Part shown: positions 56,460 to 64,000 of the stretch, in pieces
Position numbering within the stretch: the stretch's first letter is position 1
Layout of the letters: every line of letters begins with the position of its first letter
Source: Isoetes taiwanensis
Lineage: Eukaryota > Streptophyta > Lycopodiopsida > Isoetales > Isoetaceae
Direction of reading: 5' to 3'
NCBI GenBank assembly: GCA_021234155.1
Contig: JAJEKV010000075.1
Span: 1,054,001-1,118,000, forward strand
Length of the DNA stretch: 64,000 nucleotides
Notes under the pieces: generated by a model
Database searches by the model: none
Told to the model about the DNA's origin: nothing
What the model saw: the letters and a program-made list of their open reading frames with translations, nothing else
Program-made: the position numbers and the translations under genes

Positions 56460-56608
56460 GTCCTTATCTCGACCAGATAGTACATGCTTGGGAGCAATGA
56501 AAAGATCAGTTCATTGAAGAAAGGTGCCAAGAAGAGGGTGGTGACATCAGTTGGACATACAAGCACGTGGCCCATAAAGGAACTCCTCATACAAATTTCT
56601 ATCGTCTG
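56460..56608 (+). other. Exon-like block after the minisatellite, unrecognised
   Basis: TTGTCTCTTGCAG precedes, and CGTCT|GTAAGT follows, a 149-bp block whose frame reads PYLDQIVHAWEQ, a TGA, then KDQFIEERCQEEGGDISWTY and HKGTPHTNFYR. One stop; no domain recognised. Confidence 0.3.
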
Positions 56609-56983
56609 TAAGTTGCTCCGTGACTAGGAGAGAGCTCCACGCGCCCTTTGCACTAGGTGGTTCATGTGTGAAGAGGGTGTAATCATTGTGCCCATACGAC
56701 CACTATGGTCTCTTCACCCATTGTAATATATATTGTAATGAGCCCATTTATAAATATAAGGTATCTCAAAACTAGTATTTTTGGGTGATTAAGTAAACAA
56801 TTTGCTTAATTTTTGTTGGAATTTGTGATCTCTTGTTTACCCACCGAGCCAAAATGTTCAACTAAGAATCTTTTTCAACTAGAACTTTGGTTTCAATCTG
56901 TAATGAAATTCCGATGTTTGAGTTGCATTGTTCTTGTTCTCGACTCGCTATCCAAGATAACTGGAAGAAAGCTTGGATGCACA

Positions 56984-57464
56984 CTAACAGACAAAAATTC
57001 GAATTATGGACAGTTTTCGGGTCGGGGTGCTCCTTTTTGTGTAAAATAACAGGGTTCCAAAAAAAAGTGGGAATGGAATGAGTCCCACTTTAATACGACT
57101 TAAATCCAGTACACCATCGAGAGTGATAATGAAGAAGGCTTCTCTGATGTGCTCAAACATGATCCTATCAAGCTCATTTGGGCCGTAGGGTAGTGGACTC
57201 AAAGCAGAGAAGGATGGTCATCCCGAGCCCATTCTAGAATATGCAGTTTCTCTTCAAAATACTTCTTGATTTCTTGACTGGAGACCTAGATATCCTTGTC
57301 CCGCAAGATTCGCTCCAAAGTTTTACACCGAATGACTTTTCATTTAACCTAATGTAGACACTCGATTGCGTCATGTTAACATTGCAGAAGAAAGAAACCT
57401 TGTGTGCATGCCCTCTTGGAGGTGCTTCTTCACCAAATAATCTGTCCATGTCAACATCCCGCAT
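56984..57464 (-). mobile_element. LINE fragment, probable endonuclease-RT linker
   Basis: Minus-strand pieces VSSQEIKKYFEEKLHILEW and YGPNELDRIMFEHIREAF look like the linker between endonuclease and RT in L1-type ORF2. They lie downstream of the C-terminal end of the LINE at 57542-59418, so they belong to a second copy or to a rearranged one. Confidence 0.35.
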
Positions 57465-57541
57465 TAAGATTCAGAGTAAAAAATTGGAACAGACTTGTAA
57501 ATATTTAACTCGGTCCCATAGGTGGTCATACTTTTTCCCTT

Positions 57542-59418
57542 TCAACAATCTATGGGCCACTCAAACAAATGAATTTGAAAAGAAGTTTTGAGCTCATGCA
57601 GTGTTGGAATGTTGCTGGAGATATCAACCCCATTCTTATGCTGCCAAATTGACCAGTAGCATAGAATTTTGACAGTCTCAAGAAAGGGAGAGGTCGGATT
57701 TAAAAAAGAAAGCAAATCCTCCTCTCTCTGACAGGCAATATCCAAGAAATGTCTGATTCATAACCAAAAAGGTCGAAGCTTGGGGCAGATAAAGATATGG
57801 TTAGATGGCTCAGATCTTCCACATCCCAAAGGGTAGGGGTCAGAAAGCTGAATATTATGCTTGGCCAAGTATGCATTGATTTTGAGGCTCTACTTGAGGA
57901 GGGGCCATCTAAGCACTATGATTTGATTAGCACAACTGCAATTTCCATCCAGCCTTGATAGATGAAATGGCCAACTCTTCTGGGCGCAACCAAACAACAG
58001 ACACTTTGAGAAGAGGTTTCCCAATAAGTAAAGAATAAAGTGTCGAGACTTTATAACCTTTACCATTGCACTTCCAATTGGAGGTTTGTGAGCTTGGAGG
58101 GCCAAGATTCCTGGACATAAGATTAATGCTCCAAAGAAAGAGAAGTGGCCTGTCGGGCAGTATCAACATCCAAAGTTCTGAAATTGCCCATGGTGTGGAG
58201 ATTGACTTGATGCCATACTTTATATTTAATTGGGTGCTTAAGGGCTAAGAAACCATCATCCTTGTCAACTAAATCCTGATGCTAGAAGAATCCAAAGCTG
58301 TCAGAGCTTTGATTCCAAGGTGATGTTTTAAAGCAGCAAAAATCTTGATTTCAGGCTTGGATAATTCTGCTCATGATTTGGGAGGTACCAAGGGCATTGT
58401 CTAACTGATAGAAAGCAGAGTTCGAAAGATTATGTGGCAAAGAAGGAGCTCCTATCAGAGAGGTGGAGTTAACCCAATATTTAACAAGTTGAAGAGCAGG
58501 AGAAGGGGCCTCAGTGAAAACCAATTTTGCAGCAAGTGCCTGGGCTTAGGTAAAGAGGTCTTTATAGCTCAAACCTCCTCCTCTTTAGGGGGAGTGAGAT
58601 TCTCCCAAGACACCATTCCAGATCCCAGCCAGATGAAGTCTCGTATAGCTATTTTGAAGGACTTGTATGACTTTTTGTCTGCTATGATAAAAGAGGAAAA
58701 GAAAATGTGGCTGCTAGCAATGACACTATTGATTATCTCTATTTTTCCTGTCAGAGTGAAAGATTTAGTGCAAAGCTGAATCTTTCTCTTTAACTTGTTG
58801 ACAATGGGTTTCCTGGGCATGTTTAAAGCTCATGTTTAAAGCCAAGGGCAGTCTAAGCATTCTGGTGGCAGTATTGTGCCCTATTACTTTAATCCCGCAA
58901 ATATCTATTTTACTGGAATCTATGACAATGGTATATTTATCCCTGTTTAATTGAACCCCTGAGGCTTTCCAAATGTCTACATTGCTGAGAGAAAAATGTT
59001 GATGATGATGCCATCATCTTTCAAGAAGACAAAGGTATTATCGGCATACTGCATGATTGAAAACACTGTATCTTCTATTAACTAATGGATGAGACCTCTA
59101 CTTTGCAAGGTAAGGGTGGCTTTAGTAACCAGTTTTGTCACAATTAAGAAAATATATGGAGCTAAAGAGCATCCTTGCCTCATGCATCTTTTACATTCAA
59201 GAAATTTCGATGGAGCTCCATTAACTAGAACAACAGAGCAACTTGTGTCATTAAAGACAAACACTTTTTGAGTGACCTTACTTGAAAATCCAATATCCTC
59301 CATGACTCTGTATAAGAGTCACGGTCAATAGTATCAAAGGCACGCTTGAAATCTAGTTTTAAGAGCATACAACCCTGGTTTGTTTGTAAAGCATAAATAG
59401 CTTCGGATGAGGAACACA
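57542..59418 (-). mobile_element. 5'-truncated, broken L1-type LINE
   Basis: Minus-strand RT pieces in order: SSSEAIYALQTNQGCMLLKLDFKRAFDTIDRD, MRQGCSLAPYIFLIV, the region of the YADN box near 59040, IVNKLKRKIQLCTKSFTLTGKIEIINSVIASSH, FIWLGSG, and the zf-RVT tail ILCYWSIWQHKNGVDIS at about 57650. At least four frame breaks. The 5' junction at about 59418 interrupts a broken gene copy (59420-59880). Confidence 0.75.
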
Positions 59419-59419
59419 A

Positions 59420-59880
59420 TAATAAGTGGAAAAACCATATCCCAATCTTTCTGAGTTACACTATTATCTGACCTTCAAAGAACAAAGAACTGATATCATA
59501 GTGGAAATATTGGAACATGCTTGTTATAGCTCGATGGCTCCAGATCCTGCACATCGAAAATACGAAGCCCTTAGATCAAAAACAATATTAAATAAATAAT
59601 AGAAATTCACCGTAAAGAAAGGAAAGACAGTAAATTGACCCACAATTAGCCTGGAGCTCAAGAAACGTTCGACGTTGTCTGATCTTGTCTTTTTCCATAA
59701 CAAATCGTGTATAGACATGTTTAACCCGGACATAAAATTTCTTTTACTCTCAAATTCGACGATTATGGCCCTCCAATGTGCATCATTTGACCTAGAATGA
59801 AGTTTCCAATAAAGACATTGAAGCAGCCTTAATCAAATTCAATTGAAATTGAACTAATTGCCATCTGAAAGCAAGAAAAA
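59420..59880 (-). pseudogene. Broken copy of the unknown gene at 1954-3190
   Basis: MAISSISIEFD...FNVFIGNF near 59860-59790 corresponds to the N terminus of the 1954-3190 protein (LSSITLEREGADGFVISIGSF). MEKDKIRQRRTFLELQANC at about 59690-59645 corresponds to SKRRTFPELQANW at the exon 1 end. After an intron, RAITSMFQYFHYDISSLFFEG at about 59535-59470 corresponds to DCITSIFQAFHYEIGSLLFEG at the exon 2 start. Stops and frameshifts are present, and the rest of exon 2 is replaced by a LINE at 59418. Confidence 0.7.
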
Positions 59881-60244
59881 AAGGGGCTAGAGAGTTGAGC
59901 TGTGGCGAAGGGAGGTGCACCTATTTTCTTCGTTTTTCTACGTTTTTTGTTTGAAGTACTTTCTTGGTCAAAATTGGTCAAAGAATTCAAATTTTGCTTT
60001 CTCTGATCCCAATTCTCTCTGAATTGTTTGCTGGCCTGGTAGAGGCTAGCAATTCTTTCTCTGGATTTCTCTTGCTCTGGATTTCTCTTGCTCAAAATAG
60101 CCTAGTTGAGTGGTGAGCTTAGCCTTGTGAACGTATCACAAGTACACAATATGGGATGGTTAACCGTGATATCACTTCAATATGCCCTTCATTATCATCA
60201 ATCCCAATTCCTTGTATTAACATGGCAACCGAGCCGATGATATC

Positions 60245-61072
60245 TTATCGGTTCAATGAGAAATTGTGTAAACCATGCATCCAGTACCACAATAAGGTTA
60301 AGCTTGCAATGTGGACGCTCCTAATTCTCCGAGCCAAGTGGAGGTCCTTGAGCATCACGTGACTCATAGGTTGCCCTCTTCGAACAATTGAACAAGCTCG
60401 GCTTCTTGTAAGTATCAGACTATCCATGACCTCCCGAAGAAGACGTTTAAAAGGCGCTCTAGATCAGGGGATTAGTGCACTGTTGGAAGTGCTTAATCTC
60501 ATGAAATACTCGTGCGTGCCTGGAGTTGGCCCATGGTGGACCCTCTTTGGTGGTTCTGGCCGAGGTGGAGGGGGCTTGTGTTGGTTCTTCGAGCTTCCAC
60601 CCTTCAAGAACTTCTAGAAGTTTTGCTTACAATACCAATTATTGTAGTGCGTCCACCTCCGGAAGTATTCTTGGTAGCCCTTCTTCTTCTTTTCAAACTC
60701 AAGGTCTTGCTTGAGTTTGAAGGCTCTTTCTCCTACCTGTTGTTTCTTGGTTACCTTCGGTGGCTTGGGCCACTTTGGGTATGGTGTTCTTGTGTCGGGG
60801 TTTGAGGTCTCTCTGACTTCTCCTTCGAGCCCCCTCCTCTTCTCCTCCTTCCTCGACATCTCGCGACGAGGCTTTTCGATTCTGACTGTTCCCCTTGGCC
60901 TGCCTTGATCCCTCTTGGATCTTTCATCCCGCTGCCTCGCCTCCTGCTCTCGCTCCTTCCTCTTCCTGGCTGCTCTCTTCTCCTTCCACTTTAAAGAGTT
61001 AATTAAGGAATAAACTATTGGAATAGGGTCTAATTGTCTTGCACGTGGATGGAATCCGTGAAGACTGCACAA
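60245..61072 (-). pseudogene. Decayed basic ORF, about 276 codons, two stops
   Basis: One frame runs from 61072 to 60245 with two in-frame stops (about 60614 and 60462). The N-terminal part is highly charged (KWKEKRAARKRKEREQEARQ), then has PKWPKPPKVTKKQQ, YFRRWTHYNNWYC and a Pro-rich HKPPPPRPEPPKR stretch. The composition suggests a nucleic-acid binding or gag-like protein, but no family motif is visible. Not assigned. Confidence 0.4.
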
Positions 61073-61812
61073 ATTGCTTAGTATAGAATTGTAATAGTAA
61101 GGAAATGCATTTCTTTGAATGGTTGTAATGTAACTAAATAGTATGAATTAAAATATAAGGATTACTAATTCTAAAATGGTAGAGAACATGACAGATTGAC
61201 CTCTGAGATGGCTCTCAAGTAGATCTTGCTTGACACGAGTAAAGGAGTATATGAGCATCTGGATAGCTAATTGGTAAGTTGAACATGAAGCTCAAGCATT
61301 GTGCCATCTGGGTTATTTTGGCTCCTAGAGATGGAGCTATGGTTCAAGTTCATGTGGAAAGGATTATATGCAGTTGCAGACATCAGGTTATATTAATTTT
61401 TAAGTTGGAAGTGCTGGATTTTGAGATTTTTCATTAGTTGCATGAATAATTCTCTTTGCTAAAGGAATTACAATGCGAATGAGATAGTTGATGGCATAAT
61501 ATGCAATCTTGCTAGTACAAAAATTGCCTTTCTAGCTACGAACAAAGATCCTCCAAAAAGCTTTTGGCCAGCGTAAGTAGCAAGTCATAGTGAGAGTGGT
61601 CATATTTCAAGTTTGATGAGTGATTCAACATTCATGACACCAAGAGAATATGGTGTAAGTGTCTAGCACTTCTTTCTCTTTTCCTAATATATGTTGTAAC
61701 ATTTTTGAACGACTCTTATTGAATTAGTGATAAATGTGCTATTGCTTGAGAAGCAATTAGGTTTGACGTACGTGTGTTGTTGCTTGAGAAATAATTAGTT
61801 TTAGCTTACAAT
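61073..61812. other. No gene seen
   Basis: AT-rich, short frames only. Confidence 0.4.
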
Positions 61813-62412
61813 AATAAGATAAGATAAGATAAGAAATTTTTACGTCCACGGGAACCCAACGGGTTATGGGACGGCACATGCAAGGGCAACAGCCCATCTA
61901 AAACCTGGGGACTAGGCCCCATCACCAAACACAATAACCAAATATTAAAAGGCTACCAAGAATAAGATAAGATAATGCTAATGCTAGTGGTAAATTTATG
62001 CTTCTAAAATTATCTAGACATAGCCAGTCCAAGGATTGGAAGGCCATTGATCTAGAATAATTGCTGCGCCTCCCCTGTACACTGCCCATTTCTTTTGCAG
62101 GCAGGCTGCCCTCACCTTGCAGAGCTCCTCCTTACGGTTACACAATTGAAGAGGGGAGAGGTCCTCCTGTACTGAGAAACTAGTCCCTCTGAGATGGTTT
62201 CCATGCTGAAGAACATGTAAGCGGCTAAGAGTGTCTTGAAACCGAACCAAAAGATGGCGAGGACGATCAGGTCTTGCCGCTCCCACCTTAGTAGCGGAGA
62301 CAACTCCACCAGCCTTCACATGCATGACATCAATGAAAAAATGTAAAGCAGCATCCATATCAGAAAGGGCATCATCTTCTGCCTCTGCAACCCCTATAAT
62401 ACGCAAGTTCAA
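61813..62412 (-). mobile_element. ORF1-ending LINE family, copy 2 with ORF1-like protein
   Basis: The 132-codon minus frame (62412-62014) reads LRIIGVAEAEDD, PRHLLVRFQDTLSRLHVLQHG and GTSFSVQEDLSPLQL, the layout of L1 ORF1 proteins (RRM-like core then C-terminal domain), which coat LINE RNA. It ends at GYV* (62014), continues into the same 3' UTR as 17113-17365, and ends in a (TTATC)n tail on the minus strand at 61833-61813. No ORF2 lies between ORF1 and the tail. 5'-truncated at about 62412. Confidence 0.65.
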
Positions 62413-62469
62413 TAATGCATCTTAAAAACCATACATCTATATCCTCTCCAATGATTATAGGCAAGCATG

Positions 62470-63189
62470 GCATGGGAATATTTTAACGCTACATATGCTA
62501 GGCATTTTAATGTAATGCATGTCCTCTTCTCATATGACAAATTAAATAACTATTTTGTGCTAAGTAAGTATACTTTGAAACATCTTTGTAAGACCCAAAC
62601 GAAAATGAGAAATAAGAAGAGAAGTATTACAAGACGTTCCTTCCATGTTGCCACTCAACAGACTAGTTGTCTTACAATTGCAGCCGTATATGGACTGCCT
62701 TAGTAGAAACCAGTGACAGTGAAGTGGTCTAGTTTTTCCATGGAGATTTTAACACATCAGAATATTTTTTTAAGCTTTTAATGTTTGCAAATTCCAGTAC
62801 CACTTGATATAGAAATCCCATCAATCCGAGACATCGGATCGCCATTCTAGAATAGGACGAGCATGCATGTCTTGCATGCATGCGGGCGGCGCATGCCCAT
62901 TATGGTTGGGAGTTCGCTATTTTAGGCGCGTTTCTGCATCCACGTCTCATCGGCACTTCCTCTTCTCTCTCAGCAGTACCTCTTTCTCTCTGAACCCACC
63001 CTCCCCCCCTTCTTTGTTTATTATATTTGTCGCGTGGCACGCGCGTAATCAGCCCCACCACCCTGGGAGGTTTGTTTTGTTTCGTTTTTGTGGTGTTGGT
63101 GATGTGCAGGTACAGGTTGGCGAGCGGCATCTGTTTCGACTTCTCCATTCATAGGTTTTGGGAGCGATTTCTCTGCCTTGCGTTTGTCT
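62470..63189. other. No recognised gene
   Basis: Frames on both strands around 62867-63390 overlap one another and show no domain. The GC rise and CT-rich tracts at 62950-63020 look like a 5' untranslated region. Confidence 0.35.
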
Positions 63190-63193
63190 AAGC

Positions 63194-63280
63194 CCCTTGC
63201 CGAAGGTTTATCACTAGGGTTTTTCCTCGAAAACCCGAAAGGGCGGGGTTTTTTAATCCCGGTGATAAGCTTTCGGCAGG
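63194..63280. repeat. Imperfect inverted repeat, about 19-bp arms
   Basis: CCTTGCCGAAGGTTTATCAC (about 63197-63216) pairs with GTGATAAGCTTTCGGCAGG (about 63262-63280) with about two mismatches and one bulge; the loop is about 45 nt. Could fold as a stem-loop RNA. Confidence 0.6.
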
Positions 63281-63629
63281 TACACCAGTCGCACATCTGT
63301 TAGCATTGTATTTTGGGGTCCAAATGATATAATTGGATTTTCCCTTTATTTTTCGTGGGTAGTTCGCATGTGTGCGGCTACCCACTATCCACCATTGTAG
63401 AAAATCTGCTGAGATGAATGAGAAGCCTATCTATCTATGGGCGCTTTGTTGGTTTCATGCAAGTCCCATTCTAGAATGCTAATGACGCAGTTAAAATATG
63501 CGGATCATGTACCTGCCCCCATTTTGAAGTATATTCCAGGTAAACATTCATGATTGAAGAGAGTGTGATCAGAAAATCACGTCACATTACTTCTAATTGC
63601 TAAAGGTTTCCTTCCTTGTGTAGCACAAG

Positions 63630-64000
63630 GAACAGATCTTGGACTTGTGAAGCTAGACATTGATCTGTTATGCTTTGAACATTGTGTCTTCTATTTTATA
63701 ATCTATAACATCCAAGATAATACCCTCCCTTTGCCGACACTTAAGAATTATGGCGAATATTCTTAAGCCTCAGGTAACAAGCTATAAATGCCTTTATGCA
63801 TTTGCCTTCCTCGGATACTAATTAAGGTGTCTGCATCAGCTTCACGCGTTTCATTTCTGTCCTTGAATTGTTGCATCCTGTTACTGTCTTCTACAACTCT
63901 TCGCTATGGTGAAGCGGAGGCTGGACTTTGTAAGTATTTGTTTCTCATATCATATCGAAACTGTGGTTGTTGGACAAAAATATCTCATTTATTAAGACCC
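63630..64000 (+). pseudogene. UFSP2-like gene, second copy (runs off the window)
   Basis: From 63644 on, nearly identical to 22530-22890 (a few substitutions). The frame is open further to the left here: AQGTDLGLVKLDIDLLCFEH, so this copy keeps codons that in copy 1 were replaced by gypsy gag sequence. It continues beyond the window, so I cannot say whether it is an intact gene; the shared part contains TAA after KNYGE in the conceptual frame, which could be an intron. Confidence 0.5.

Noticed and set aside
60512-60908. Overlapping plus-strand frames near 60.5-60.9 kb
   Set aside because: Antisense to the charged minus-strand ORF and Leu/Ser-rich as expected for a complement; no motif.
62867-63154. 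95-codon plus-strand frame (MSCMHAGGACPLWLG...)
   Set aside because: Overlaps two minus-strand frames of similar size; composition is CT-rich and leader-like with no domain.

Overview
The window is nuclear DNA from a land plant. It contains spliced genes with GT/AG introns, a PLS-class pentatricopeptide repeat gene, receptor-scale multi-exon gene fragments, plant-type LTR retrotransposons (one with a tRNA-iMet primer site), L1-type LINEs, Helitron remains and long (AG)n arrays. Gene density is low and most of the window is transposon sequence, as in large TE-rich genomes of ferns or gymnosperms. I cannot name the species; 'fern-like' is only an impression from the PPR and TE types.

Left part (1-17 kb): a LINE tail; one exon of an ABC1-type atypical kinase; an unrecognised two-exon gene (1954-3190); a SINE-like tRNA-derived stretch; a decayed Helitron on the minus strand with a clean CTAG terminus at 4348; a 134-bp direct repeat pair; a fragment of an MSI1/RbAp48-like WD40 gene; then a candidate second Helitron (about 12.7-16.42 kb, plus strand) carrying exon-like units, one of them present in three diverged tandem copies.

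Middle part (17-29 kb): the tail of an ORF1-ending LINE family; three (AG)n arrays around a LINE and a 112-bp duplication; a decayed gypsy gag; exons of a UFM1-specific protease (UFSP2-like) gene; and the first copy of an element whose ends recur at 39.8-42.5 kb with a different interior.

Nested block (29.9-49.1 kb): a Ty3/gypsy element (gag 43374, pol to 49105, no integrase found) was split in its leader by a Ty1/copia element (29989-43290) with a perfect AGGTT target duplication and two 671-bp LTRs that differ at about four positions. One copia LTR was in turn split by a 4.54-kb element with terminal inverted repeats and an ATAA duplication, and that element holds a broken LINE. Copia gag carries two more insertions: a LINE tail, and an element with a COBRA-like gene fragment. 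The gypsy protease is split by a 1615-bp solo LTR (TSD TGAGT).

Right part (49-64 kb): an intronless 849-codon PPR gene that stops inside its E domain; a CpG-rich minisatellite built on a palindrome (55.7-56.36 kb); LINE fragments; a broken second copy of the unknown gene from 1954-3190; a decayed basic ORF; a second ORF1-ending LINE copy; and the start of a second UFSP2-like copy running off the window end.

The PPR gene and the unknown gene at 1954-3190 are the best candidates for intact host genes. Nearly everything else is mobile DNA or gene fragments carried or broken by it.
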